A program made the position numbers and the translations under genes. From the NCBI GenBank assembly GCA_947476535.1, contig CANJRC010000003.1, positions 28,034 to 92,033 on the forward strand: DNA of 64,000 bases, read 5' to 3'. Shown piece by piece: positions 30,510-39,983 of this stretch (position 1 is its first letter; each line of letters begins with the position of its first letter). The stretch comes from Betaproteobacteria bacterium. GTDB taxonomy: Bacteria > Pseudomonadota > Gammaproteobacteria > Burkholderiales > SG8-39. The notes beneath the pieces are model-generated. The model was not told where the DNA came from and ran no database searches. It saw only the letters and a program-made list of their open reading frames with translations.

Positions 30510-32210
30510 TCAATCCGTCGCATTCCCGGCGAGTGCACCATCGGGTGCCGGCAACACTACCGATGCCGCCGTGTGGCTGGAAGGGGCGGCCGGCGCAGGC
30601 GCGGGCAGCTGCCGCTTCCAGAAGCGTTCCTGGCCGTGGAAGTTCCGCCAGGCGTCCGGCAAGATATCCAAGTGCCGCTGGCGCATGGCGGCCAACCAAC
30701 CGCGCAATATGCCCGTGGTTGCGTCATCGGGTTGCGCAGGCTTGCACAACTCGCCGACCATGAGTTCGGCGTTTGCAGCGTCATTGAGTCCGCCCAGCGC
30801 GTCCTGCAGCCTCGACAAGGCGCGAATGTACGACTGCGTTCGACGCCCCGGAAACAACGCATGAAAAAACTCTGCCGCGTAGCGAAGCTTCTTGGCATTG
30901 ATGCGGAATCGATGCAGTTCCTCACTGGTGAATTCCGCCATCCGTACGCCCAGCTTTCGCAGGCGACGGTGTCTTTTTTGCAGAATGAGCGCGGCGAAGA
31001 CCGGTAGCGGCTGCTCCGCGGCGACGATATGTGCCTCAGCCGTCGGCAACAATTGGCCCAGTTGCAACATTCCTCGCGTGTATTGGGGCGAGAACACCGC
31101 CTCGCGCCCCGAGCGGTCATGCAGACGGCGAATACGGTTCGCCTTGCGGGAACAATTGGCCAGACCGGTTACCTCGGGTAACGCCCGCGCAATGACCCCG
31201 ATTGTCCCGGCACAGAACACGTCCCAGTCACGCGCCACGCCAAGGGCCTGTGCCAGTGAACGCATCTGGGCCGCCTGCGCCGACAACCGGTTGCCATCCG
31301 AGGGCTGGCGAAAAATGGCGAAGGCAGATCGCAACCGACGGATAGCCACGCGCATCTGGTGCAGGTACTCATCGTCGCGCCCTGCCAGGAGGCCGGCCTC
31401 ATTTGCCTGCATCTGCGCCATGCACGCCCCAACGATGGTCCTGAAGGCATCAGCGCAGCCCATCGCCTTGTCCAGGGGCACCGCAAGGGCCTTGGCCGGT
31501 TTGCGGGCAGGCCTGAGCAACAAGGCACTGCCGCGCGCTGCTTTGCTCAAATAACCCAGCCGCACCGGCAGGCTCTCAGCCAAAGCCAGACCCAGCTCAT
31601 AGAGCGCTGACAAATCGGCGCCAGCGTCACGGTCACCACGCAATTCGATTTCCGCCTCGCAGATGGGCTCTACCCGCTTCTGCGAACGAACGTACGCGCG
31701 AACCTCACCCAGGTCCAGACACAGCTCCGCTTCCGAGCCATCGGCAAAGCGCAGCGAATGGATGGTCCGCTTGAATTCGGTTTCGAAAGCCGGCGCCAGG
31801 GACGCCACCGCCCTGGCGAGGTTCTTCTTGCCGCCCAGCGCTTTGCTCGCAGGCGTGTTGGCAAGCACACCACCCGCAACCGCGGACGAGGGCACCGGCC
31901 ACTCCCACTCGGGTCGCTCGTAAAGCCCTGCCGAACCTTTGCCTTCACCCTTGAGGGTCTGCACCCAGCCGCGCGGCGTGCTGCGAACTCGCAACGCAAG
32001 ACCGGCGGCGCGCAACTTGCCGTCCGGGGTATCGAAGTAGCGGCTGATCAGGTGCTCGGAGTGCGCCCGCCCAAGCTTGGCGGCTCGCACTGCCGGATGG
32101 CGGGCGATCCGCCCCAGTACCGCCGGCTCGCAGACGAGCTTGAGTTCGGTTTCCAGAATCATCGGGCCATTCTGAACGCCGCGATTCACCAAGTCTTTGA
32201 TCTTGGACAA
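30510..32210 (-). CDS. CYTH and CHAD domain protein (inorganic triphosphatase-like)
   Basis: The 566-residue protein starts with a CYTH domain, seen in MILETELKL (ExExK-type motif, residues 17-25), RYFDTPDGKL and LALRVRSTPRGWVQTLKG. This fold hydrolyses triphosphates such as tripolyphosphate. A CHAD helical domain follows from about residue 255 (EYLHQMRVAIRRLRSAF, later RFRINAKKLRYAAEFF), with conserved histidines and basic residues that bind polyphosphate in this family. E. coli YgiF has the same layout. Translation could also begin at Met17. Gene order points to a role in polyphosphate metabolism together with pap. Confidence 0.87.
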   Translation of the reverse strand: MSKIKDLVNRGVQNGPMILETELKLVCEPAVLGRIARHPAVRAAKLGRAHSEHLISRYFDTPDGKLRAAGLALRVRSTPRGWVQTLKGEGKGSAGLYERPEWEWPVPSSAVAGGVLANTPASKALGGKKNLARAVASLAPAFETEFKRTIHSLRFADGSEAELCLDLGEVRAYVRSQKRVEPICEAEIELRGDRDAGADLSALYELGLALAESLPVRLGYLSKAARGSALLLRPARKPAKALAVPLDKAMGCADAFRTIVGACMAQMQANEAGLLAGRDDEYLHQMRVAIRRLRSAFAIFRQPSDGNRLSAQAAQMRSLAQALGVARDWDVFCAGTIGVIARALPEVTGLANCSRKANRIRRLHDRSGREAVFSPQYTRGMLQLGQLLPTAEAHIVAAEQPLPVFAALILQKRHRRLRKLGVRMAEFTSEELHRFRINAKKLRYAAEFFHALFPGRRTQSYIRALSRLQDALGGLNDAANAELMVGELCKPAQPDDATTGILRGWLAAMRQRHLDILPDAWRNFHGQERFWKRQLPAPAPAAPSSHTAASVVLPAPDGALAGNATD

Positions 32211-32262
32211 CCATGGCTCCCGCAGTTACAGGAGTGCAGCGCCCCCGCCTCGAACCCACCGA

Positions 32263-33351
32263 CTACTTGAAAGTCGCCCCCCAGTAATCGCGATACTTCT
32301 TGACCACCTCGGGCGTATAGGCAGCTGGGTCGTAAGACGAAACGCTGGAGGCATCCAGCGAACCGGGGATATTGGGCAAGGGACTGGCCGTCTCGCCGCG
32401 GCTGTGCCAGACGCCCTGCCCCTCACGTGAGAGGACGTAATCGGCCAGCACCAGCGCGGCATTGGGCCGCTTGCTCCAGCCAAGCACCGCCATCATCCAC
32501 TCGACGCCAAGGGCTGGGCTCGGCACCACGAAGTCGACCGGCGCGCCCTTGTCCATCATGGCCTTGGTGGCCGATGTGTTCCCGAATGCTGCAACACCCA
32601 CCTCGCCCGAGGCGATCGCCTGCGCGGTCGGCGTCGCCCCGACGTAGAGCCTCGGGTTCTGCGCGCGCAGTTTTTTCAGGTAGTCCGGGCCGTTGTTCTT
32701 CTCCAGCCATTCATACCAGGCAATGAGGAAGGTGGATGCCAGTTCGGTGGTGCCCAGCTTGCCCTTGAACTCGGGCTTGAGCAGATCCAGGTAACTCCTG
32801 GGCGGCACCGGGACGAGGTTTTTGTTGTAGGGAATGACCACCGGCTGGTAGCCGATCGTGATCGCCGTCCCCTGGTGAATGTACTTGGGCTGCCATCCGG
32901 CCAGCGCCGGGCCCGCGGGCTTGAGTAGCCGGCCTTCCTTGGCGCGGTCGATGAACCAGGCGAGTTCCGTGGAAATGAGCACGTCCGCGCCATCCACGCC
33001 GGAAGCGCGTTCCTGCTCCACCTTGGTCAACTGCTCGCCACTCGGGCCACGCAGAAACTCCAGACGAATGTCAGGATATGCCTTTCTGAATCCCGTGGCT
33101 ATGCGTTCAATCTCAGGATTTGTCAGTGCTGAATACAGCGTGACCTGGCCTTCTTTCTTCGCCGCATCGAGCACCGCATTCCAATTCGTGCCCGCCGAGG
33201 GCGGTTTTCCCGGCACCTGGGCATGGGTCGGGTGCCAGAGAGATATCGTAAGCATCGCGCCCGCGGCGACCAGCCGGCTCAGGCGGATGCGGGGCGCTGC
33301 GTTCGTTGCGGCTCGTCGTGCCGCCAATCCGGTCTTCATAGCAATACGCAT
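32263..33351 (-). CDS. Periplasmic extracellular solute-binding protein (iron/thiamine type)
   Basis: This 362-residue exported binding protein has a signal peptide ending near HPTHA (residues 32-45). The mature part has the layout of iron/spermidine/thiamine-type ABC binding proteins (KKEGQVTLYSALTNPEIE; VIPYNKNLVP; LADYVLSREGQGVW). The ATG at 33,351 with AGAGGAGA 7 bases upstream was preferred to an earlier in-frame codon at 33,396. No permease or ATPase of the matching type lies beside it, so it is an orphan. It resembles the protein at 62,740-63,909 in several motifs. The ligand is unknown. Confidence 0.8.
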   Translation of the reverse strand: MRIAMKTGLAARRAATNAAPRIRLSRLVAAGAMLTISLWHPTHAQVPGKPPSAGTNWNAVLDAAKKEGQVTLYSALTNPEIERIATGFRKAYPDIRLEFLRGPSGEQLTKVEQERASGVDGADVLISTELAWFIDRAKEGRLLKPAGPALAGWQPKYIHQGTAITIGYQPVVIPYNKNLVPVPPRSYLDLLKPEFKGKLGTTELASTFLIAWYEWLEKNNGPDYLKKLRAQNPRLYVGATPTAQAIASGEVGVAAFGNTSATKAMMDKGAPVDFVVPSPALGVEWMMAVLGWSKRPNAALVLADYVLSREGQGVWHSRGETASPLPNIPGSLDASSVSSYDPAAYTPEVVKKYRDYWGATFK

Positions 33352-33400
33352 TCGGGTCTCCTCTGAAATTTGTCGCGAATCTGTGGTCCGAGCCACTGGG

Positions 33401-34201
33401 TCATGTTCGGTAGGAGGTGCCGCGATCGCGTTCCAGCTTGCGGATCAACCCCGGCCATTCCAGCTTGCCACACTCGGCCGGGCCACCCGGCATGAACAGC
33501 TTGCGACCCTGCTCCTTGGTGAGCTCGATGACTTCCTTCGACAGCAACTGCAGTTCGCGATGCGCGGACAGGCCATCGAGCTGGTGCTGGCAGGCCATCT
33601 CCAACTTGTACATCCAGCAGAATGCCTCGCCGACCGACGTGCCCACGGTCAGCGCGCCGTGGTTGCGCAGGATCATGCAGCGCCCGTCCTCGCCCATGTC
33701 GGCGACGATGCGCTCGCGCTCGCCCAGGTTGAGCGCCGCCCCCTCGAAGTCGTGGTAGCGGATGTAGTGGTACATGAGGAGCGCCTTCTGCGACAGCGGC
33801 AGCAACCCTTCCTTGAGCATCGCCACACCGTTGTTGGCCCGCGTGTGGGCGTGCATGACGCAAATGAGCTCCGGCTTAGCCATGTGGATGGCACTGTGGA
33901 TCACGAACCCGGCGAAATTCATCTGCTTGCTGGTGCCGCCGGAAACCACGTTGCCTTCGACATCGACCTTGATCAACGAGGACGCCGTGATTTCGTCGAA
34001 CAGCATGCCGAAGGGATTGAGCAGGAAATGCTCCTCGGGGCCGGGCACCCGGGCCGAGATATGCGTCGCCGCCATGTCCGACATGCCATACAAGTCGGTG
34101 AGCTGGTAGCAGGCGGCCAGCTCGCAGCGCACCTGCCACTCCGCGGCGGACATGCCTGCCGGCGCTTCGCCGGCAGCGATCGATCTTACGGATGCATTCA
34201 T
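33401..34201 (-). CDS. Class II aldolase/adducin family protein
   Basis: This 266-residue protein has the class II aldolase/adducin fold. Probable zinc ligands are His117 and His119 (MHAHTRANNG) and His181 (LRNHGALTVG). The position where fuculose aldolase has its catalytic Glu reads Gly in NFAGFVIHSAIH, so it looks like the adducin-like branch and may not be a classical aldolase. A GGAAAGGAAA site precedes the ATG at 34,201. It is in line with the upstream livKHMGF genes and a downstream binding protein. The substrate is unknown. Confidence 0.8.
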   Translation of the reverse strand: MNASVRSIAAGEAPAGMSAAEWQVRCELAACYQLTDLYGMSDMAATHISARVPGPEEHFLLNPFGMLFDEITASSLIKVDVEGNVVSGGTSKQMNFAGFVIHSAIHMAKPELICVMHAHTRANNGVAMLKEGLLPLSQKALLMYHYIRYHDFEGAALNLGERERIVADMGEDGRCMILRNHGALTVGTSVGEAFCWMYKLEMACQHQLDGLSAHRELQLLSKEVIELTKEQGRKLFMPGGPAECGKLEWPGLIRKLERDRGTSYRT

Positions 34202-34367
34202 GCGACTTTCCTTTCCAGTGGGTAGGCCTGCGGCCGAACCAGGGACATCATCCCCCCCTAGGCCCTCGACACCTGAACCCCGCACCGATGCACGGGACCG
34301 AGCACGACGACTAGGCAGCGACGCCGGTCACAGGATTATGCTCGGGTTCGCGCCCCGGCACTGGCGC

Positions 34368-35078
34368 TCACCCGGCGTAACCGAGATAGGACTGCTGCAG
34401 CAGCTCGGCGCGGCGCAGCTCGGCGCTGCGCCCCTCGGTGACGATGCGACCGCCTTCGATCACATAGCCGCGATCGGCAATCTCGAGCGCAAGGATGGCA
34501 TTCTGCTCGACTAGCAGGATGGAGCGTCCGCCGGTGCGCAGGCGCTCGATCAGCGCAAACACTTCATCGGTCATGCGCGGGCTCAGGCCCAGCGACGGCT
34601 CATCGAGCAGCATCAATTTTGGATTGGAGACGAATCCGCGCGCCAGGGCGAGCATCTGCTGCTCGCCTCCGCTCAGCGTGCCGGCCAACTGCTCGAGGCG
34701 CGACTTGAGCGCGGGAAACACCTCGGTGGCATTGGCCACCGCTTCGGCCGTCTTGGCGTGATCGTCGAGGACGAAGGCTCCAAGCGCGATATTGTCGCGC
34801 ACCGTCAGGCGCGGAAATACCCGCCGCCCCTCGGGCACATGCGCCACGCCCAGCGCAACCACCTGGTGGCCGGTGTGCCGCATGATGTCCTCGCCGTTCA
34901 GGCTGATGGCGCCCCGGCTCTGCGGCAGCGTGCGCGAGATGGCACGCAGGACCGAGGTCTTGCCGGCACCGTTGGGCCCGATCAATGCGACGATTTCGCC
35001 CGCGCCCACCGACAGCGACACGTCGAACAGCACCGAGCCGCCCCGATAGCCTCCGGAAAGACGATCAATGGCCAGCAT
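34368..35078 (-). CDS. livF: Branched-chain amino-acid-type ABC transporter, ATP-binding protein LivF
   Basis: This 236-residue ABC ATPase has Walker A GPNGAGKTS near residue 33, signature LSGGEQQMLALARG near 136 and Walker B LMLLDEPSLGLSP. The DEPSLGLSP form is characteristic of LivF. Its start overlaps livG by 14 bases. It is the last of five genes of a complete transporter (livK, livH, livM, livG, livF). Confidence 0.93.
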   Translation of the reverse strand: MLAIDRLSGGYRGGSVLFDVSLSVGAGEIVALIGPNGAGKTSVLRAISRTLPQSRGAISLNGEDIMRHTGHQVVALGVAHVPEGRRVFPRLTVRDNIALGAFVLDDHAKTAEAVANATEVFPALKSRLEQLAGTLSGGEQQMLALARGFVSNPKLMLLDEPSLGLSPRMTDEVFALIERLRTGGRSILLVEQNAILALEIADRGYVIEGGRIVTEGRSAELRRAELLQQSYLGYAG

Positions 35079-35820
35079 GGCTGCCCTTTGCTTCCTGCTG
35101 CGCTTTCAGCGCCGCTTTGCCGAGGTAGACACGCGCCACCTCTGGATTGGCCTGGATCTGCGCCGGCGGGCCGTCATCGATCAGCTGACCAGCATCCAGG
35201 ACCAGGATGCGCTGGCACAGCCCCATCACCAGGCGCATGTCGTGCTCCACCACCACCAGCGTCAAGCCTCCGGCCCAAAGCGCGCGCAGCAGCGACACCA
35301 GTTCCTGGCGCTCGCCCTGGTTCAGGCCCGCGGCAGGCTCGTCCAGCAACAGCAGTTTCGGTTCGATGGTCAGCGCCAGCGCAATGCCGAGGCGCCGCTT
35401 CACGCCGTACGGCAGGTTGCCCGGCTTTTGCGCCAGGTAGGCGGCCAGCCCGCAAGTGTCGATCAGACGCTCGGCCAGGCCCGCCGGCGGATCATCGGAA
35501 CGGGCGCTGCGCGCAATCATCAGGTTGTCTTCGACGGTGACGTTTTCGAAGACCATGGGGTTCTGGAAGGTCCGCACCAGCCCGCGACGCGCGATCAGGT
35601 TCGGCGCGAAACCCTCGATATGCTCGCCGCGCCAGGTGATACGTCCCGTGTCCGGCTTGTCGTGCCCGGTGATGAGATTGAACAGGGTTGTCTTGCCGGC
35701 ACCATTCGGACCGATCAGGCCCACCAGTTCTCCCTGGCCGATCGTGAAGCTGACCTCGCTCACGGCTCGCAGCCCGCCGAACGTCTTGCTGACACCCGCG
35801 ATGTCCAGCAGCGCGTTCAT
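35065..35820 (-). CDS. livG: Branched-chain amino-acid-type ABC transporter, ATP-binding protein LivG
   Basis: This 251-residue ABC ATPase has Walker A GPNGAGKTTLFN and the LivG-type sequence TGHDKPDTGRITWRG. LARRGLVRTFQNPMVFENVTVEDNL-like Q-loop features match LivG. The signature is unusual: PYGVKRRLGIALALTIEPK stands where most members have LSYGxQRRLEIARAL. Walker B is LLLLDEPAAGLN. It overlaps livM by 4 bases and livF by 14. Confidence 0.92.
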   Translation of the reverse strand: MNALLDIAGVSKTFGGLRAVSEVSFTIGQGELVGLIGPNGAGKTTLFNLITGHDKPDTGRITWRGEHIEGFAPNLIARRGLVRTFQNPMVFENVTVEDNLMIARSARSDDPPAGLAERLIDTCGLAAYLAQKPGNLPYGVKRRLGIALALTIEPKLLLLDEPAAGLNQGERQELVSLLRALWAGGLTLVVVEHDMRLVMGLCQRILVLDAGQLIDDGPPAQIQANPEVARVYLGKAALKAQQEAKGSHAGH

Positions 35821-36797
35821 GCCGCCCCCTTTCGCGCAGCCTGCACCTTGGCGCGGCGCGCCTTCAGCCAGTCCTCGATCGTTCCGACGACTCCCCGCGG
35901 CAACAGCACCACCACCAGGATCAGCACCACCCCGATCAGTACCGGCTGCACCGTTGGCGGCAGGCGCAGCACTTCGGGCAACGCAAGGAACACCGCCGCG
36001 CCGACGATGGGACCCGCCATGGTTCCGACCCCGCCGATCATCACGATCAGGATCAGCAGGATGCTTTCCCAGACCGAGAACGCCTCGGGAGAGATATGGC
36101 GGAAATTGTAGAGATACAGCACCCCCGCCACGCCGGCCAGGCCCGCGCTAAGGATGAAAGCGATGGTCTTGGCCCGGTGCACGTTGATGCCCAACGACTG
36201 TGCCAGCACCGGGTTCTCGCGCAGCGCGACGAACCACCAGCCGAGCTTGCTCTTCATCAGCTTGCGCATCCCGAGATAGGACAGCACAAGGATCGCAGCA
36301 ACGATGTAGTAGAACGAGCCGCGCGTGGTGAAGTCGAGGCCAAATATCGACTCGGGCCGGCGCTGAAACGACAGTCCCTGCGGCCCGCCAGTGACCTGCC
36401 ACCAGTTGACGAACACCAGCCTGATCATCTCCCCTACCGCGTAAGTGCCAAGGGAGAACACGATGCCGTCCATGCGCGTCACCACGATACTGAGCACCGC
36501 GGCAATCAGCATTGCCGCCAGCGCCGCGATCGGCAGGCACCACCAGAAGGACACGCCCCACTTCAGCGCAATGTTTGCCGCCGTGTAGGCGCCCACGCCG
36601 TAGAACGCCGCGTGCGCCAGCGACATCTGGCCGGCGTAGCCGAACAGCAGGCCGAGCGACAAGGCAAGGATGGCGTTGATGGCGATGACGACGGCGATGT
36701 TGATCAGCGCACCATCGAACCCGACGACCGACGGCACGGCAAAAAGCAGCGCCAGAACGACGATCCAAAGGGCAAGACCCTGGGCGCGCGCGCTCAC
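35817..36797 (-). CDS. livM: Branched-chain amino-acid-type ABC transporter, permease LivM
   Basis: This is a polytopic inner-membrane permease of 326 residues with about eight to ten helices. The LivM hallmark GLLFGYAGQMSLAHAAFYGVGAY begins near residue 48. The cytoplasmic EAA-like loop includes ALRENPVLAQSLGINVHRAK, and the C-terminus reads MIGGVGTMAGPIVGAAVF. The start is a GTG at 36,797, overlapping the livH stop as GTGA; the much longer open frame upstream runs through livH and is not coding. Confidence 0.92.
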   Translation of the reverse strand: MSARAQGLALWIVVLALLFAVPSVVGFDGALINIAVVIAINAILALSLGLLFGYAGQMSLAHAAFYGVGAYTAANIALKWGVSFWWCLPIAALAAMLIAAVLSIVVTRMDGIVFSLGTYAVGEMIRLVFVNWWQVTGGPQGLSFQRRPESIFGLDFTTRGSFYYIVAAILVLSYLGMRKLMKSKLGWWFVALRENPVLAQSLGINVHRAKTIAFILSAGLAGVAGVLYLYNFRHISPEAFSVWESILLILIVMIGGVGTMAGPIVGAAVFLALPEVLRLPPTVQPVLIGVVLILVVVLLPRGVVGTIEDWLKARRAKVQAARKGAA

Positions 36798-37663
36798 AGC
36801 TTCACCCGACCCGACACACCGAACAGCCCGGCCGGCTTGAAGCTCAGCACCAGCAGGAAAAGCAGCAGGCCGTAGGCATCGGTGAATGCCGCGCTGATGT
36901 AGCCAGCACCAAGCGCCTCCATGATGCCCAGCAGCAGCCCGCCGGCAATGGTACCCGCGGCGCTGCCCAGCCCGCCCAGGGCGACGACGATGAAACCCTT
37001 GGCGGTGAGCGATGTGCCAACGAAGGGCGTGATGGAAAACAGCGCGGCGAACATGGCGCCTGCCGCAGCGGCCAGCCCCGTGCCAATCGCCATGCTGAGC
37101 GCGATGTAGCGCTCGACCGGTATGCCGACGTAGACCGCCGCCTCGGGCTCCTGCGCCAGCGCGCGCAGCGCGCGCCCGGCGCGGCTCTTGACGAGAAACA
37201 GCCCGAACCCCGCGATCAGCACCGCCGTGACCACCAGCGTGACCGCCTTCTGGATCGACAGCGACAGCCCCCACTGGTGCAGGGCCCCGGGAAACACAAC
37301 GTCCATGGTGAGCGGCTCGGTGCCCCAGATGGTCATCGCCAGACTTTGGAAGATCATGATGAGGCCGAGCGAAATCACTAGCCCGTTCATGGGCGTGCCG
37401 CGCGTGTACTTGAAGGTACTGCGATCCATGGCCAGTCCCAGCACCGCTCCAGCGAGCAATGCGGCCACCAGCGACCCGAGAAACGGGATCCCGGCCTTTT
37501 GCGTCAGCGTGAACGTGAGGTAACCACCCAGCATCACGACTTCGCCGTGCGCGAAATTCACCATGCCGGTCAGGCCGAAGACGAGCGAGATCCCCAGGGC
37601 GACCAGCGCATACAAGCCGCCGATCAGCAGGCCATTGATGAGTTGCTGAAGGAAATCAGTCAT
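36794..37663 (-). CDS. livH: Branched-chain amino-acid-type ABC transporter, permease LivH
   Basis: This is a 289-residue membrane permease with about eight helices. LivH features are GLLIGGLYALVALGISLVFG near residue 11, MVNFAHGEVVMLGGY at 34-48, and ALAQEPEAAVYVGIPVERY. It pairs with LivM to form the channel. It lies 69 bases downstream of livK and overlaps livM by 4 bases. Confidence 0.93.
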   Translation of the reverse strand: MTDFLQQLINGLLIGGLYALVALGISLVFGLTGMVNFAHGEVVMLGGYLTFTLTQKAGIPFLGSLVAALLAGAVLGLAMDRSTFKYTRGTPMNGLVISLGLIMIFQSLAMTIWGTEPLTMDVVFPGALHQWGLSLSIQKAVTLVVTAVLIAGFGLFLVKSRAGRALRALAQEPEAAVYVGIPVERYIALSMAIGTGLAAAAGAMFAALFSITPFVGTSLTAKGFIVVALGGLGSAAGTIAGGLLLGIMEALGAGYISAAFTDAYGLLLFLLVLSFKPAGLFGVSGRVKL

Positions 37664-37732
37664 GAAACACCAGGACCAGGCCAGCCGAAAACAGGCTGAG
37701 CCCGGTCGCAGGCATCATTTCAGGAAATAGCT

Positions 37733-38905
37733 TTACTTGATGACGTTGACGTGCTGCCACGACAGCTTGCCGCCGCGGACGATGCCCACGTCGTAGTCAT
37801 GATCAGCCTGGCCGCGGTTGTCGATCTTGATATTGAGTACGCCCTTGTAGTTGGTGCCTCGAATCTTCTCGATCACCTTGTCCGCGTCGGTGAACGTCCC
37901 GGCCTGCTGCACCGCGCGCGCCCACATGAACACGTAGTCGTACATCGAGAAGGCCCAGTCAGTCGTTCCCGTGGGTTCCTTGTTGTACTTCGCCTTGTAA
38001 GCGGCGATCCACTTGGTCACGTCGTCATGCAGCGGCTGCAACAGGTTCTCGTTGGCCACCATGCCGATGAAGGAGTCGACCGGCTTGCCTAGCGCCTGCT
38101 GCATGGGCACCATGAGCGAAGTTCCGGCAAAGGCACTGTAGTGCGGCGCAACGTTCAGCTCCACGCCCTGGCGCAGGATCGACACCGCGAAATTGTCACC
38201 ATAGCCGAAGAAAAGCATGTCCGGCTTCTGGCTGCGGATGCGCGTGAGGAAGGGCGAGAAATCGGTCGTGGTGCGTTCGAAATACTCCTCGGCAACCACC
38301 TTGACGCCTTCCTTCTGCATCAGCGCCGCAACCTTCGGCATGATGGATCGCGCGGTGGCATCGTTCACGCCCAACAGCGCAATCGACTTGATCTTGGTTT
38401 CTCGCACCAACATCGGCACGAAAGCGCCGTACCGAAGGTCATCATCGACCTGCGTGTGCACCAGGTACTTCTTGTCGGGGCGGCCCATCAGCGCATTCCA
38501 CTGCACCGCCGGCCCGAAGTGGATGGTTTTCGCCGCCTGCGTGACTTCCTGGCCAGGCGTGGACAGAACGCCGACAATGGGGCCGAACACGGCAGCGACC
38601 TTCTGTTCGCGCGTCAGTCGCTCCATGATGGACACGGTATCGGCCACCTGCGAGCGCGTGTCCTCCGAGATCATCTGGACGGTGTACTTCGTATTACCCA
38701 CCGTGATGCCGCCGCGGCGATTGAGTTCCTCGACTGCCATCTCGACACCAGCCGACCCCGCCTGGCCGAAGGCCGCGAACGGACCGCTCAGCGAAAACGG
38801 CGCTCCGATCTTGATGACGTTTTGCGCCTGGGCGCCTGTGGAGCAGATGCCCAGCGCCAAGGCTGCCAGGGCAACTCCGATAGAACGTTGTACGACGCGA
38901 TGCAT
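37733..38905 (-). CDS. Branched-chain amino-acid-type ABC transporter, substrate-binding protein
   Basis: This 390-residue periplasmic type I binding protein (LivK family) has a signal peptide ending at TGAQA (about residue 27) and the mature start NVIKIGAPFSLSGPFAAFGQ. It has a near-ideal ribosome site, TAAAGGAGGA, 6 bases before its ATG, in keeping with high expression of binding proteins. It is the first gene of the livKHMGF-type operon. The ligand is unclear: such systems carry branched-chain amino acids but also amides, urea and aromatic compounds. The nearby CoA-ester enzymes make a carboxylate or aromatic ligand possible, but this is inference. Confidence 0.88.
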   Translation of the reverse strand: MHRVVQRSIGVALAALALGICSTGAQAQNVIKIGAPFSLSGPFAAFGQAGSAGVEMAVEELNRRGGITVGNTKYTVQMISEDTRSQVADTVSIMERLTREQKVAAVFGPIVGVLSTPGQEVTQAAKTIHFGPAVQWNALMGRPDKKYLVHTQVDDDLRYGAFVPMLVRETKIKSIALLGVNDATARSIMPKVAALMQKEGVKVVAEEYFERTTTDFSPFLTRIRSQKPDMLFFGYGDNFAVSILRQGVELNVAPHYSAFAGTSLMVPMQQALGKPVDSFIGMVANENLLQPLHDDVTKWIAAYKAKYNKEPTGTTDWAFSMYDYVFMWARAVQQAGTFTDADKVIEKIRGTNYKGVLNIKIDNRGQADHDYDVGIVRGGKLSWQHVNVIK

Positions 38906-39132
38906 GAAAAATCCTCCTTTAATGTTTGCGTGGCCGGCATCTTAACAGCCGCGGCGACATTCAGCGAACCCGGTGCCTGCGGCCGTCCAGCAAAGGTACA
39001 CCAACCATTCCGCGTTGACGCCCAAATTCACATCTGCATAGAATGCACCCCACAGGCTGCGCATGTCATATTCCTGCCGGCCGACTGTCGCGCGGCCACA
39101 GCCACGCCCCATCATTCCCCACAGGTCGAACA

Positions 39133-39963
39133 ATGAACCGCGACAGTCTTCTTTGCAGCATCGACGGGCCGGTTGCGACCCTGACGCTGAATCGCCCGGA
39201 GAAACTCAATGCCATCAATGACGCCCTTCGCGGCGACCTTGAATCCGCCCTGGCAGGACTCGATCGGGACGATGCCGTCCGTGTCATCGTGATCAAGGGC
39301 GCCGGACGCGCCTTCTGCACCGGGTACGACATCGATGGCTACGGATCCATTGCCGACCGGGGAACGAGCGCGGCGCCCTCAATCGCCCAGGATCGCGACC
39401 GCCTGCGCAAGAGCATCGAACGGTGGCTTGCAATGTGGAACTACCGCAAGCCCATCATTGCCCAGGTGCACGGCTATTGCCTGGCCGGAGGCAACGACCT
39501 CGCCGGCATGTGCGACCTCATCTTCTGCTCCCACGACGCACAGTTCGGCCACCCTGCCGGGCGCGCCCTGGGCATACCGCAGACACTGGGCATGTGGCCG
39601 ATGCGCGTCGGCATGCTCAAGGCCAAGGAACTCCTCTTCACTGGCGACATGATCGACGGTCGCGAGGCCGAGAAAATCGGCATGGTCAACCGTTCCCTCC
39701 CTCCCGAAGCGCTTGACGATTACGTCCGCGCATTCGCGCAGCGCATCGCCAATGTCCCCATGGACGCGCTGACCATCCACAAGCACGTCGTCAATCGCTG
39801 GTTCGAGGTCATGGGTCTTCGCACTGGCGTCGCGGAAGGCGCCGAATTCGATGCGATCTACCACGAGACACCCGCAGCCGCCGAGTTTTCACGCATCGTC
39901 CGCGAGCAAGGCCTGAAGGAGGCGCTCGAATGGCGGGACAAGCCTTTCCGAAAGGCCGACTGA
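39133..39963 (+). CDS. Enoyl-CoA hydratase/isomerase family protein
   Basis: This is a crotonase-fold protein of 276 residues. The first oxyanion motif lies at AFCTGYDIDG, the second at HGYCLAGGNDLAGMCDLIF, and the start LTLNRPEKLNAIN is typical. A Glu or Asp catalytic pair cannot be assigned with confidence: where mitochondrial-type hydratases have Glu, this protein reads GRALGIPQTLG. It may therefore be an isomerase or another crotonase reaction. The ATG at 39,133 was chosen. It is divergent from livK across 227 bases with no other gene, and convergent with relA 20 bases away. Confidence 0.85.
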   Translation: MNRDSLLCSIDGPVATLTLNRPEKLNAINDALRGDLESALAGLDRDDAVRVIVIKGAGRAFCTGYDIDGYGSIADRGTSAAPSIAQDRDRLRKSIERWLAMWNYRKPIIAQVHGYCLAGGNDLAGMCDLIFCSHDAQFGHPAGRALGIPQTLGMWPMRVGMLKAKELLFTGDMIDGREAEKIGMVNRSLPPEALDDYVRAFAQRIANVPMDALTIHKHVVNRWFEVMGLRTGVAEGAEFDAIYHETPAAAEFSRIVREQGLKEALEWRDKPFRKAD

Positions 39964-39983
39964 ACCGCCGGCGTGTCGGCGAC

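Noticed and set aside
35817-37274. A 485-residue LivM with a long N-terminal extension
   Set aside because: The extension translates livH out of frame. A GTG at 36,797 overlapping the livH stop gives a normal 326-residue permease.
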